From contig CAWGZX010000004.1 in assembly GCA_963827135.1 (NCBI GenBank), positions 186,001 through 250,000 on the forward strand: a DNA stretch of 64,000 nt, in the 5' to 3' direction. Within the stretch, counting starts at the first letter, position 1, and every line of letters starts with the position of its first letter. Below are positions 50,230 through 59,242 of the stretch, one piece after another. Source of the DNA: JAJRAN01 sp963827135. GTDB lineage: Archaea; Thermoplasmatota; Thermoplasmata; Methanomassiliicoccales; UBA472. Under the pieces are notes generated by a model that searched no databases, was not told the DNA's origin, and saw only the letters and a program-made list of their open reading frames with translations. Both the position numbers and the translations under genes were made by a program.

Positions 50230-52749
50230 ATGGCTAAAGAGAAGCGCAAGCTGGGAAAGTCCATCAATCAAAGCATCGGAAGCACCGGCTTGGCCCGCGG
50301 TACGATCACCAATGCCATCATCACATTCATAACTCGCCTTATCTTCTTCTTCCTCCTGCCCTTCTGGATCCTAAGCGCCTTCATTTCCATCGCGCAGACC
50401 GACCTTAGCTCCTCGGCTTCTCTCTTCATCTCCGCGTGCACACAGCTTCAGAGTTACTTGATGATCTTCGGTATCCCGATCGCCATCGTGGCGGGCCTCT
50501 GGGCTTACCACCTACGGTACACCAAGGCGAGGCTGTTCTTCGGGCTGCTGGGCTCGTTACTGCTTGTGCTTTATGGGGCAGCTTTGCTCCTGACCGCCCC
50601 CATGCACGACGCTCTGGTCGCATTGGGCTGGCTGTTCCCCGTATGGATTGCGTTCGGCATTGTCTGTTACAGGGCAGTTAGGAATTCCTTGATGTTCATC
50701 CGGGACTACTCCTTCTTCAAGGAACGGGCTAAGAAAGCGGCTAAGACCAAGGAAGATGCGCCTTTCAAGCCCAAACTCGGCCGCGGTGAGTTCACCACCA
50801 AGATTGGCACGGTCAGTTTGGGCGCGTCCAATGCAGAGAAGTTCATCAGGAGCACAATAACCGTCCTCCCATTCTGGCTGACCCTAATTATTTTCATACT
50901 CTCGGTCTTCGGGTTCGGCGACACGGATTCCTCGGATAAGTTCCTCAATGTCCTCTTGGCCATGGGAGCATTGTTCCTACTCCTGGGCATTCCCATGACC
51001 ATACTATCGTTCTTCGTTGGCTTCTATCCCAAAGGGACCCTCTCGCGCACTCTTTGCGATTTGGTCAATTCCATCCTCTTCATACTGTTAATATTCTGGC
51101 TCTTCATAGGAAGTGGCCTACCAGATATAATCACAGATAGTGGCCTCATCATCTCGCTCACGCCCCTCATCCTCGCCATCCTCATCTGGGCCGTGGTCGA
51201 TATCATCAGGGTCGGAGCGGAGTATCGGGATGAGAGACGCAACTGGAAGAGGAGCGTGGGCTACGATGTGCCCCCAAAGAAGAAGAAACACTTCCGCATA
51301 CAGCCTGAGTCCAAATGGTACGACTTCAACCCCTCCATAGGCAAGTTCAGCCGTGGGGCGGTCGACGCCAAGAAGGAAATCCTGCGATTCGTCACCATTC
51401 CTGAGATCGTAATACTACTTGCGATCGGCGCAATGAGGTCCGCAGGAACGACTGGCACACTCTACGACATTATGGAGACTTGGTCCATTAACATCCTGAT
51501 TTTCGGTCTGCTCATTGCATTCGTGGCTTTCTGGCGCGGATACTTCCCTCCAGGGACGTTCAGCCGGCTGCTTATCGGGCTGCTCTTAGTGCCTTCCCTT
51601 TTGCTTTATGTCCGTGGCTTGGAGCTGGGCGGCACATTGGACGAAGCATTGAAGCAAGTAGGCCTCATTTTGCCTATGCCGGAGATCAATCTGCTGATTC
51701 TCATCTTCATTGCCTTCATTGGCGTGATGCAGTTCGGCGAGTTCCTTGACTCTCGTCGGTCTTGGAGGATCGCGGTGGGGAAGAAGGTCAAACCGATCAA
51801 GCCGATAAAGAAGATGAGTCGGCTACAGGAGTTCAGAACCCGCTTCGGCAGCAAGCACCAAGGGATAGTCTGGATGCGCAAGGGCGTGGTACGCTACATG
51901 TACTATACTTCCATCTTCATCATCGTCCTCATCACCATTGTCGACAGCTTGATCTATGCTGCCGTGAACGTTGATCTGCAAGCCCTATCCAATGGCCTGA
52001 ACGATGTATTCTATACGTTGCTCATTGCTGCCATACCTTTGGCAGCGTTCCGGGCATTTTATGGTTTCTACTTCGCGGGTTCGACATCAAAGTTAGTCTT
52101 CGGCTTCCTCGTGGCTGTGGCTGGTGCGAATTACACATACAACGCCTTCATGGGTGGCGAGATCGTAAAGGCGGGTGAGTGGGGCACCGTGGCAGCAGGT
52201 ATTTCCATAGACTTCTTCTTCATCATACTACTGTTCTTCATCGGCTGGATCTTCTATTGCCTAATGGTGTTGGTCGAGCACACATCCTACCGCAAGGATT
52301 GGATAGCGAACGATTACCGCCCGGTCGAGGGGACCGAGGCCGAGGAGGTAATGAAGTTCCGGCGCTTGGTATCGAAGGAGGACCTGCGCATGACTAAGCT
52401 GGACGCCCGCGCAAAGAAGCGAGCTGCCAAGCGCGCCAAGAGGAAGGGGACGACCATCAAGGAAGAGGAGGAAAGAGAGGTCGCGGCCAAGGAGGCGGAC
52501 GTGAAGATCGCCGATGTGGACGAGGAAGAGGCCGTCGCAGAGGACAAGGAAAAACAGGCACCCAAAGAGAAGGATGAGGTCGAGGAGGAACTTGAGGTGG
52601 AATTAGGTGCCAAGGAGCTTGAGGAGGACAAGGAGGCGGCGGTCATCGAGGAGGAGAAAGCCACCAATGTCGCATCCCCACCCGAGCAAGAGCCTCCAGG
52701 GGAGACTAATCCGAGCGAGGAGCCTAGTCCCGAGGAGAAGAAAGAGTAA
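50230..52749 (+). CDS. Large polytopic membrane protein made of four 4-helix repeats
   Basis: From ATG 50230 the product has 839 residues; no named family is recognised. I count 16 hydrophobic helices in four groups of four. Each group opens with a soluble IGxxxxGxxxAxxxI-type linker (IGSTGLARGTITNAI; IGTVSLGASNAEKFI; IGKFSRGAVDAKKEI), has a central loop of type GYFPPGTFSRLL (GFYPKGTLSRTL; GFYFAGSTSKLV; AYHLRYTKARLF) and ends in a charged RDERRNW / DSRRSWR / SYRKDW stretch. The last about 150 residues are a Lys/Glu-rich, probably disordered cytoplasmic tail. It is cotranscribed with 49394. Function unknown; transporter or envelope organiser are possibilities. Confidence 0.8.
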   Translation: MAKEKRKLGKSINQSIGSTGLARGTITNAIITFITRLIFFFLLPFWILSAFISIAQTDLSSSASLFISACTQLQSYLMIFGIPIAIVAGLWAYHLRYTKARLFFGLLGSLLLVLYGAALLLTAPMHDALVALGWLFPVWIAFGIVCYRAVRNSLMFIRDYSFFKERAKKAAKTKEDAPFKPKLGRGEFTTKIGTVSLGASNAEKFIRSTITVLPFWLTLIIFILSVFGFGDTDSSDKFLNVLLAMGALFLLLGIPMTILSFFVGFYPKGTLSRTLCDLVNSILFILLIFWLFIGSGLPDIITDSGLIISLTPLILAILIWAVVDIIRVGAEYRDERRNWKRSVGYDVPPKKKKHFRIQPESKWYDFNPSIGKFSRGAVDAKKEILRFVTIPEIVILLAIGAMRSAGTTGTLYDIMETWSINILIFGLLIAFVAFWRGYFPPGTFSRLLIGLLLVPSLLLYVRGLELGGTLDEALKQVGLILPMPEINLLILIFIAFIGVMQFGEFLDSRRSWRIAVGKKVKPIKPIKKMSRLQEFRTRFGSKHQGIVWMRKGVVRYMYYTSIFIIVLITIVDSLIYAAVNVDLQALSNGLNDVFYTLLIAAIPLAAFRAFYGFYFAGSTSKLVFGFLVAVAGANYTYNAFMGGEIVKAGEWGTVAAGISIDFFFIILLFFIGWIFYCLMVLVEHTSYRKDWIANDYRPVEGTEAEEVMKFRRLVSKEDLRMTKLDARAKKRAAKRAKRKGTTIKEEEEREVAAKEADVKIADVDEEEAVAEDKEKQAPKEKDEVEEELEVELGAKELEEDKEAAVIEEEKATNVASPPEQEPPGETNPSEEPSPEEKKE

Positions 52750-52788
52750 GCTCGACCCACGAGCCCCTTCAAGGATACCTCTTCCATC

Positions 52789-53277
52789 CTAAGCTGGACA
52801 GTGCGATATGCCGTGCTTCTGGAAGTACTTCTGATGGTATTCCTCGGCCCTCCAGAAGGTCGAGGCCTTGGTTATCTCCGTGGCAATGGGCTTATTGAAC
52901 TTGCCTGACGCCTGCAGCCGGACCTTGGAAGCCTCGGCCAGCGCCCTCTGCTCCTCGTCGTAAAAGAAGATGCCCGTGCGATACTGGTCCCCCACGTCCG
53001 GACCTTGACGGTTCACCTGGGTGGGGTCGTGGATGCTCCAGAACACCTCGAGGAGGTGCTCATAGCTCACCAACTTCGGATCATATAGGAGGTGCACAAC
53101 CTCCGCATGCCCGGTGGTCTTGGTGCATACCTGCTTGTAGCTGGGATTGGGCGTCCTCCCTCCCATGAAACCGACCTCGGTTATGACCACGCCTTTGATC
53201 TGCATGAACGCGTCCTCCACGTGCCAGAAGCATCCCGCTGCGAAGGTCGCCTGCGGCAGACCGTTGCTGCTCTCCAT
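52789..53277 (-). CDS. msrA: Peptide-methionine (S)-S-oxide reductase
   Basis: From ATG 53277 (GGTG 6 bases upstream) the product has 162 residues. The catalytic motif FAAGCFWHVEDAF is at about 11-23; TGHAEVVHLLYDP, VFWSIHDPTQVNRQGPDVGD and AEEYHQKYFQKHG follow, and a resolving Cys is near the C-terminus (GISHCPA). It repairs oxidised methionine in the cytoplasm. The frame extends 19 codons upstream without family similarity. Confidence 0.93.
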   Translation of the reverse strand: MESSNGLPQATFAAGCFWHVEDAFMQIKGVVITEVGFMGGRTPNPSYKQVCTKTTGHAEVVHLLYDPKLVSYEHLLEVFWSIHDPTQVNRQGPDVGDQYRTGIFFYDEEQRALAEASKVRLQASGKFNKPIATEITKASTFWRAEEYHQKYFQKHGISHCPA

Positions 53278-53405
53278 TCTTTCACCTACGGCAAGCAGCG
53301 GACATGTCGATACAAAAAGGTTACCGATGTTCATCTGCTTCTAGCGAAGGTCCTGCACACCACAGCTTGATTTAGCAGCACAATGCTACAATCTTCGGTG
53401 CTAAG

Positions 53406-53747
53406 GTGTCCTGGCCCAAGGCCTCGGCGGAGAGGGAAGCGCTCCTGGACGAGCTGGTGCAAGGTCTGCCTTGCGAGAAGAAGCGCATGTTCGGGGCGCC
53501 CTGCTTTTTCACCAAGCACAGCATGTTCACCGGCGTGTTCGCGGAGGACATCTTCATCCGGTTGCCTGAGGGGGAGCGCGCTCGTTTCGTGAAGGAGAAC
53601 AGGGGGACGAAGCCATTTGAACCGGTCGAGGGAAGGAAGATGAGCGAGTACCTGATCGTCCCCCATGCCATGCTGAAGAACAAGGGCTCGGTCAGGGATT
53701 GGCTGCGCGTCTCTTTTGATTACGCATCTACGCTGAAGAAGAAATGA
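53406..53747 (+). CDS. TfoX/Sxy N-terminal domain protein
   Basis: The 113-residue single-domain protein has the TfoX_N pattern: KKRMFGAPCFFTKHSMFTGV (about 25-44), IFIRLPEGERARF and LIVPHAMLKNKGSVRDWL. Bacterial relatives regulate competence; archaeal single-domain versions have no known role. The start is GTG. It converges with the KaiC-like gene (2-base gap). Confidence 0.85.
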   Translation: MSWPKASAEREALLDELVQGLPCEKKRMFGAPCFFTKHSMFTGVFAEDIFIRLPEGERARFVKENRGTKPFEPVEGRKMSEYLIVPHAMLKNKGSVRDWLRVSFDYASTLKKK

Positions 53748-53749
53748 GC

Positions 53750-54436
53750 TCATTCCACGAAGACTATGCCATCATCGGTTATCTCGAAGAGCTGATAGTC
53801 GATGGAGTGCTTGGTGTGGCGCATCTTCAGTATCTCCAGCGCCCTCTCGCGGGTGTCGGTGTAGGCGTTCTCGCGCTTCATCAGGCGCATAGCCCCGTCC
53901 ACGGCGTAGGTGGCCACCTCCCCGAACTTGACCATCGTGGTCTCGTCGCAGATGAGAAGGGTGGTGCATCCACGGTAGCCTAGCGCATAGACCAGGTAAT
54001 CCAGCTGCTGGCGGAAATGGGACATGTTCATCTCCAGCGCCAGTATGCCCAGGTTGTCGACGATGACCACGTCCACGTCCCCATCAATCCCCTCCATGAT
54101 GGTGCCGAAGCCTCCCTCGGCGCCATAGGAATCGAACTGGTACTTGGCATCGGCCATACGCGACTCTAGGACGCTGACGAACTTGAGAAAGCCCTTCTTC
54201 TCGTACGCGTCCAGGTCCCAGCCGAACATGGTCGCCTGGGTGATGAGGTTGGAGCGCTTCTCCTCGATGGCAACGTACACCGCCTTCTTCCCGGCGGCGC
54301 AGGTCGCCTGGGCCAGGTGGAGCGCGAATATGGTCTTCCCTGTGCCAGCGGTTCCGCTGACGAGGACACAGCTCCCCTTGGGGTAGCCACCAATCAGCTT
54401 GTCGAGACCGGATATTCCAGTGGAGATCCTCTCCAA
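53750..54436 (-). CDS. KaiC/RadA-type ATPase
   Basis: The RecA-fold ATPase has 228 residues from TTG 54436: ISTGISGLDKLIGGYPKGSC, Walker A GTAGTGKT, Walker B VDVVIVDNLGIL and a C-terminal KRENAYTDTRERALEILKMR. The frame opens at GTG 54469, but a TATA-like TTTTTATTA at 54480-54488 puts the transcript start near 54460, and GAGG lies 8 bases before the TTG, so the inner start is preferred. Such single-domain KaiC homologues are signalling or regulatory ATPases in archaea. A palindrome covers its predicted transcript start. Confidence 0.85.
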   Translation of the reverse strand: MERISTGISGLDKLIGGYPKGSCVLVSGTAGTGKTIFALHLAQATCAAGKKAVYVAIEEKRSNLITQATMFGWDLDAYEKKGFLKFVSVLESRMADAKYQFDSYGAEGGFGTIMEGIDGDVDVVIVDNLGILALEMNMSHFRQQLDYLVYALGYRGCTTLLICDETTMVKFGEVATYAVDGAMRLMKRENAYTDTRERALEILKMRHTKHSIDYQLFEITDDGIVFVE

Positions 54437-54448
54437 TTCATCATCCTC

Positions 54449-54468
54449 TGTTATCAGCCTAGATAACA
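54449..54468. promoter_or_regulatory. TGTTATC-N6-GATAACA palindrome, copy 2, at KaiC-like promoter
   Basis: The arms, the spacer length and the CTGGAT flank match the copy at 41230-41249. Here it covers the predicted transcript start of the KaiC-like gene, a position typical for repression. Confidence 0.5.
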
Positions 54469-54548
54469 CTGGATGGATAATAAAAAGATTCCCCGATTCC
54501 TAATAAGGAAGGCGGCCTCCAAGCCGCGAATGGCGCGGGAAACGATTA

Positions 54549-54920
54549 ATGCGCGATAAGGAGCTCTCGTTACAAGTGGTAGCGTTGAGCTTCGACTACG
54601 TGCACTTCTTCCCCAACATGAGAGCGCAATATGTCTATACTACGCTATTGAGCTGGTTCGCTGGCCAAGGGGCCAAGGTCACCACCGACATTCCAGGTTC
54701 CCATCTCGTCGTCGAGCATGGGAAGAGGACCGCCCTCTTCGACAATCGCGTCAAGAGGAAGACGGTGGACCTGTGGTTCTTCGAGGCTCGGGACTGGACG
54801 TCAGTGCGCGCGATGATCTCTCCCTCGGTCTTGTATGCGGACGAGGCGCTTCTGACTCCCGAGAACTTCCGGATCGCTTGGGGGGCATTAATGGAGGAGG
54901 CTTGGGCCGCTGTCAGATGA
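54549..54920 (+). CDS. Hypothetical protein (123 aa)
   Basis: Unrecognised soluble protein starting MRDKELSLQVVALSFDYVHF. The region DIPGSHLVVEHGKRTALFDN then RVKRKTVDLWFFEARDWTSV suggests a small alpha/beta fold. No motif or Cys cluster is visible. It is divergent from the KaiC-like gene and convergent with the acetyltransferase. Codon pattern is like its neighbours, so it is likely a real gene. Confidence 0.6.
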   Translation: MRDKELSLQVVALSFDYVHFFPNMRAQYVYTTLLSWFAGQGAKVTTDIPGSHLVVEHGKRTALFDNRVKRKTVDLWFFEARDWTSVRAMISPSVLYADEALLTPENFRIAWGALMEEAWAAVR

Positions 54921-55001
54921 TGAAAATAGGAGAACATTTAGAATAACGAGAAGCGGTCAAGCCTAGCTACTTCCGATGCCTTCCTTGAAACTTCGAGGGC
55001 A

Positions 55002-55508
55002 TCAAAGGTCCCGATACAGCATATGCAGGTGCTCCCTGTAGCCCTGCTTGTGCCAGAATGCATCCGCCCCATCGTTGCTGACGGAGACCTTGAGCTCGAT
55101 CCTCTTGACTCCTTTCGCCCGCATCCATCCGAGCGCCTCAGAATATAGGGCTTCACCCGCTCCCTTCCTCCTATGCTCTTCCTTGACGGCGAGATCTACG
55201 ATGGAACCATACTCAGATGTGATGAAGCACGGTGGCCTGGTCACCACCTCCGCTATTACGTAGCCTATGATCTCCGACCCATTCTTGGCGACGAGGATCA
55301 GCTTGTCCTCGTCTCGCAGGCAAAGACGGATGAAGTCGGTCATCCCCTGCTCGCATCCTTCGCAGCGCTGATAATAGGGGTCGAGCATGGCATGCAGGTC
55401 TATGAACTCCTTCCATATCTCCATGATGCCAGGTATCTGCGACTCTCCTGGCTCCGAGACCTCGACTCTCGATGCAAGCCTCAACTGGAGGCTCGGCTGA
55501 TTCACCAA
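55002..55508 (-). CDS. GNAT family N-acetyltransferase
   Basis: The 168-residue protein has the GNAT fold: motif A EYGSIVDLAVKEEHRRKGAG (acetyl-CoA pyrophosphate loop RRKGAG, about 117) and motif B SVSNDGADAFWHKQGYREH. It resembles archaeal RimI-type or small-molecule acetyltransferases; the substrate is unknown. The start is TTG 55508 or GTG 55505; the first about 20 residues are not conserved-looking, so a later start is possible. Confidence 0.85.
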   Translation of the reverse strand: MVNQPSLQLRLASRVEVSEPGESQIPGIMEIWKEFIDLHAMLDPYYQRCEGCEQGMTDFIRLCLRDEDKLILVAKNGSEIIGYVIAEVVTRPPCFITSEYGSIVDLAVKEEHRRKGAGEALYSEALGWMRAKGVKRIELKVSVSNDGADAFWHKQGYREHLHMLYRDL

Positions 55509-55695
55509 GGTGCCCGTATAGGCCCTCCTCCGCTTCCCAAATGGGAATTATGTAAACTCGGAGTATTTGGACTGTTCGATAAAGGAGGCTGCGTCGGAAG
55601 GCAAGGACCGACGATCGCGTGGGGTGGCATCACTGCCGGAGCCCCCAAGGCAACAGATATATACGGAGGAGCAGGTAAGCGGTCGAGGTTATCAC

Positions 55696-56427
55696 ATGGG
55701 TATCAGCATTGCCATTTGCGAGACTGACTCTACCGAGGCCTTGTGCAAGGCCGGCAAGACGGACATCAAGAGGGTCTTCCTGAAGAACGTCAAGGGATAC
55801 GAGGACTATGCGGAATCGGACGTGACCATGAGCGCCGCCGAGGCGAAGGACGTCATGGGCGCGGAATGGGAGACCTTCCTCAAGCGCAACCGCATCGACC
55901 CCGAGGCGGAGGTCATCTACATGGACAAGGTGAAGAATGACGTGGACCGCGCCCACCTCGCACCGAAGATGAAGAAGACCTACACCGGATGGGTCATGCT
56001 GGACAAGGTCCCTGCAGATGCGAGGAAGAAGGTGATTGAGGCCTCGTCCCCTGACGACCGCCTCACCGGCTGGGACATGCTCTCCTTCGACGAGATGGGC
56101 GAAACCTGCAAGAAGTGCGGGCTCTCCTGGGACAAGGGAAGGGGCTGCATCGGCGACTTCGGTCCCGAATCCTCCTTGCTGCCGCAGATCGCCAAGAAGC
56201 TCGACCTTCCTATCGTCGCCAATGTCGTTGAGAGCGCCAAGACCAAGAAGACCTTCTCCGCGGACGATGCCAAGGAGCTGCTGCGCGAGGTCCAGGTCCT
56301 TAGGGAGAAGATGCCTAGCGAGCCGAAGGGGAAATTGCTCATGTCCCGCTACGGTGGAGTGCTGGAACGCCTCGAAGGGGTCGCGAACATAGCATTGAAA
56401 TACAAGACGCGATTCTATTTCGTATAG
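55696..56427 (+). CDS. Conserved hypothetical protein with Cys motif (243 aa)
   Basis: From ATG 55696 (MGISIAICETDSTEALCKAG) the protein has no named domain I recognise. A Cys-containing segment, GETCKKCGLSWDKGRGCIGD (about 137-156), could bind a metal. The rest is helical and charged, without membrane segments. GATATATAC about 40 bases upstream is a probable TATA box, and GAGG precedes the ATG. The frame opens further upstream (55567) but lacks typical composition. It is followed by a PadR-type regulator on the same strand. Confidence 0.7.
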   Translation: MGISIAICETDSTEALCKAGKTDIKRVFLKNVKGYEDYAESDVTMSAAEAKDVMGAEWETFLKRNRIDPEAEVIYMDKVKNDVDRAHLAPKMKKTYTGWVMLDKVPADARKKVIEASSPDDRLTGWDMLSFDEMGETCKKCGLSWDKGRGCIGDFGPESSLLPQIAKKLDLPIVANVVESAKTKKTFSADDAKELLREVQVLREKMPSEPKGKLLMSRYGGVLERLEGVANIALKYKTRFYFV

Positions 56428-56451
56428 GCAGGGGCCGAGAGGGTACAGGAA

Positions 56452-56784
56452 TTGCCCAAGGAGCTGCAGGGAGCCTTCCAGAAATATGGCTTCAAGGCAG
56501 GCTTTCTAAAGCTCACCCTGCTCAAACTAGTTTCTAAAAGCCCGGTGCACGGCTATGCCCTCATGAAGGAGATCGAGCGCATCACCGACGAGGAATGGAA
56601 GCCGTCACCTGGGTCCATCTATCCCGCCCTCCAGGAGCTGGTGCAGGATGGGCTGGTCACCTGCGCCCCGCAAGGGCGAAGGAAGGTCTATGAGATAACC
56701 CCCCAGGGAAGGGACGTCCTCGAGGTGGCGCTCCGCCACGCGGAGGACGCAATAAAACGCCTCAATCGTCTCCTCTCGCTATGA
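56452..56784 (+). CDS. PadR family transcriptional regulator
   Basis: The 110-residue winged-helix protein has the PadR pattern: LLKLVSKSPVHGYALMKEIE (about 22-41), WKPSPGSIYPALQELVQDGL (about 48-67) and RRKVYEITPQGRDVL. The start is TTG 56452. Members respond to phenolics, drugs or unknown ligands. It lies 24 bases after the 55696 gene and may be cotranscribed. Confidence 0.87.
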   Translation: MPKELQGAFQKYGFKAGFLKLTLLKLVSKSPVHGYALMKEIERITDEEWKPSPGSIYPALQELVQDGLVTCAPQGRRKVYEITPQGRDVLEVALRHAEDAIKRLNRLLSL

Positions 56785-56831
56785 GGGCCAGGTTTTTTAG
56801 GTAGACATATCGATGCACGGGGGGAGATGCG

Positions 56832-57284
56832 ATGGCGGACGAGGAGAAGGTATTCTGCCTGAGTTGCGGGCAGGCTATCCAGAAGGATGCCAAGTTCTGC
56901 TCGCATTGTGGCGCCCCGGTGCGCAGCCAGGAGACTGTTGCCCCCTCCAGCCAAGGGCCGACGCGACTTTGTCTCACGTGCGGCCGGAGCTATCCCTCCG
57001 AATACTCGTTCTGCCCTCATTGTGGGAGCTACCCCGCCGGGAGCGTTCCACCCCAGCAGACCAATTACCAGCCATACCCCGTGGAGCAGAAGGAGCCGCT
57101 TGGTCCGATCAAATACGTGGCGTGGTTGCTTGCTTTCCTCATCCCCATAATCGGAGTCATCTGGGGGATCATCTGGATGCTGGACAAGGACCAGGAGAAG
57201 AAGAACGCGGGTAAGATAGCGCTCATCATCGGAATCATTGCCTGGCTCCTGAACTTCATCTGCCTGCTCTACATCGGTTTCTAA
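56832..57284 (+). CDS. Zinc-ribbon membrane protein
   Basis: The 150-residue protein has two zinc ribbons (FCLSCGQAIQKDAKFCSHCG at about 8-27 and LCLTCGRSYPSEYSFCPHCG at about 46-65), a Pro/Gln linker and two hydrophobic helices (about 94-114 and 128-149). It is probably an inner-membrane protein with the ribbons in the cytoplasm. Function unknown. Similar in design to 41319 but with the order of parts reversed. Confidence 0.78.
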   Translation: MADEEKVFCLSCGQAIQKDAKFCSHCGAPVRSQETVAPSSQGPTRLCLTCGRSYPSEYSFCPHCGSYPAGSVPPQQTNYQPYPVEQKEPLGPIKYVAWLLAFLIPIIGVIWGIIWMLDKDQEKKNAGKIALIIGIIAWLLNFICLLYIGF

Positions 57285-57391
57285 TATTGATGGATCGACA
57301 AAGAAGGCATACGTATCTCTCCTTTCCCATCCCTGGATCTTTCCAACGTGGGTTATTAAGGTCTTCCGTCCTCTGACGGGTGGTGCATCTC

Positions 57392-57877
57392 ATGGAAAAG
57401 AGACCGGGGATAAGCGGTCTGACCGGCGCGTTCAAGGAATCGGTTTCGAAGTTGCCCGACGGCTCCAAGGTGGTGTTCGCCGGCTCAGTGGCGGTCTGCA
57501 GTCCTTTCGCTGAGCTTCTGGCCTATGCGATCAAGGACCGGAATTTCGAGCTGGTCTTTCTGCCTCGCGCAAGTATCTCCGAGGCTAGGAAGATGCGATG
57601 GTCGGAAGGCGTGGGATTTTCTGTCAGCGAGGAGAAGGGCGACCCTTCCAACCCTGGTGCTTTGGTGCTCCTGGGCGGCTTGGCCATGCCCAAGTTCGGA
57701 TGCCCCTTGGCCCAGGTGCAGGAGACGGTAAAGGGGTTGTCCACGAAGGACACCAAGGTGGTGGGGGTCTGCTTCATGGGCATATTCGAGAGGGAAGGCT
57801 GGACGAAGGCCATTCCCTTCGACTCACTCATCAACGCCACCATGGAAGCGACCCTGATCGATCGCCCAGGACCGTAG
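57392..57877 (+). CDS. DUF2124 family protein
   Basis: From ATG 57392 the product is 161 residues; a GTG at 57380 adds four. Pattern of DUF2124 proteins: KVVFAGSVAVCSPFAELLAY (about 30-49), ALVLLGGLAMPKFGCPLAQV (about 92-111) and VVGVCFMGIFEREGW. These are known mostly from methanogens; function unknown. Cys residues are conserved-looking. The CBS-domain gene follows on the same strand. Confidence 0.78.
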   Translation: MEKRPGISGLTGAFKESVSKLPDGSKVVFAGSVAVCSPFAELLAYAIKDRNFELVFLPRASISEARKMRWSEGVGFSVSEEKGDPSNPGALVLLGGLAMPKFGCPLAQVQETVKGLSTKDTKVVGVCFMGIFEREGWTKAIPFDSLINATMEATLIDRPGP

Positions 57878-57928
57878 CCGCAATCGGATGAGCAATCGAT
57901 AAGTAAGCCCGTCGTCCTCCCTGATGAC

Positions 57929-58375
57929 ATGCGGGCTGGAAAGCGCGTCGACGAGCTGATGGTCGGGGACCTTGGTGAAATGGCGATCAGGATGCCACCG
58001 ACGGTGCAGAAGAGCGCGACCATAGGGCAGGCGCTGGATGCAATGCTCTCCAACCCCCGATCCATGAATGTCTATGTCATCGACATGGAAGGCAACCTGG
58101 TAGGGGTGGTTACCAGCGACTCATTGATGAGGCACTTGGCCACGCAGGTGAACATCAAGCAAGGCGATACGCGCAATTTGACCGAGCTATCCGGCCAGAT
58201 ATTGACGGAGGGGGTTGAGCAGGCGACGCTTAAGCCTAGGCCGGTCAAGGCCGAGACCTTTCTGAAGGACGCTCTAAGCACGATGAAGGACGAGCGTTTA
58301 GCCGATCTGCCGGTCGTCGATGATGATTACAAGCTTGTCGGGGAGCTGGTCGGATTGGAGCTGCTTAGACCTTAG
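57929..58375 (+). CDS. CBS-domain pair protein
   Basis: The 148-residue protein has two CBS domains (about 10-65 and 85-146), for example TIGQALDAMLSNPRSMNVYV, LVGVVTSDSLMRHLA and FLKDALSTMKDERLADLPVV. Stand-alone CBS pairs bind adenine nucleotides and tune partner proteins; the partner is not evident. Its stop lies 3 bases from the convergent ThiF-like gene. Confidence 0.87.
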   Translation: MRAGKRVDELMVGDLGEMAIRMPPTVQKSATIGQALDAMLSNPRSMNVYVIDMEGNLVGVVTSDSLMRHLATQVNIKQGDTRNLTELSGQILTEGVEQATLKPRPVKAETFLKDALSTMKDERLADLPVVDDDYKLVGELVGLELLRP

Positions 58376-58378
58376 GCA

Positions 58379-59143
58379 CTACTTCCCCGGTCCCAGGTGC
58401 GAGCACGCAGGGCAGGATGCCTTCCTCTTGATCTCTATCCGTTCCCATACGTTGATGCGGAGGTCCCCCAGCACCATAAGCCCCTTCAAAGGCTCGCCCA
58501 CCCCAGTGATCAGCTTGATGGCCTCGGCCGCCTGCATGGAGCCGAACACCCCGGCTGCGGCCCCGAGGATCGGAAGCTCGCCCTTCTTCGGGGGAGGCTT
58601 GGGAAATAGACATTTGAGGCAAGGGGTCTCACCAGGAACGATCGTAGTGATCTGGCCATACATCCCTTCCACGCCCGCATGCACGAAAGGCTTCCTTCTC
58701 TCTACGCAGAAGGAATTGAGGGCATAGCGCGTCTCGAAGTTGTCCGTGCAATCCAGGATGACGTCGGCGTCGCCCAGCACGGATGATATGCTCTCGATGG
58801 TTACGCGCTCGCAACGCTCCAGCACCTGGACCTCCTCGTTCATCTCCTTTATCTTCCAGGAGGCGGACTCTACCTTGAGCCGAGAGGCGCTCACGTCCCT
58901 AAGCCAGTGCAGTATCTGACGGTTGAGGTTGGACATCTCAGGGATCTGATCGTCGACCAAGAGGATCCGACCAACGCCCGCGGCGGCCAGGTACATGGTG
59001 GCAGGTGAGCCAAGGCCACCTATCCCCAGCACCCCGACGGTCGCTTGTTTCAATTTCAGCTGGGAACCCTCCCCGAATCCTTCGATGATGAGCTGCCGGC
59101 GGTAGCGGTCCTTGTCCCTGAGGCTCAGATCCTCTCGTTCCAT
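58379..59143 (-). CDS. ThiF/MoeB/HesA-type E1-like adenylyltransferase
   Basis: The 254-residue protein has the nucleotide-binding GVLGIGGLGSPATMYLAAAG (about 37-56), R/N motif NLNRQILH (about 84) and DCTDNFETRYALN (about 130), and two CxxC zinc pairs (CLKC about 178, CPAC about 245). It activates the C-terminus of a ubiquitin-like protein (MoaD, ThiS or SAMP type) as acyl-adenylate. The archaeal homologue serves sulfur transfer for tRNA thiolation or molybdopterin, and protein conjugation. No small-protein partner gene is adjacent. Confidence 0.9.
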   Translation of the reverse strand: MEREDLSLRDKDRYRRQLIIEGFGEGSQLKLKQATVGVLGIGGLGSPATMYLAAAGVGRILLVDDQIPEMSNLNRQILHWLRDVSASRLKVESASWKIKEMNEEVQVLERCERVTIESISSVLGDADVILDCTDNFETRYALNSFCVERRKPFVHAGVEGMYGQITTIVPGETPCLKCLFPKPPPKKGELPILGAAAGVFGSMQAAEAIKLITGVGEPLKGLMVLGDLRINVWERIEIKRKASCPACSHLGPGK

Positions 59144-59242
59144 ATAGCGTGAGAATGAGCCTTTCGGCGAATAAGCATTCGCCTGCCGGGCTAGGCGCTT
59201 TTTTCGGCATCTAGAAATAGCCTAGGCAACCAACTCCTCTCG

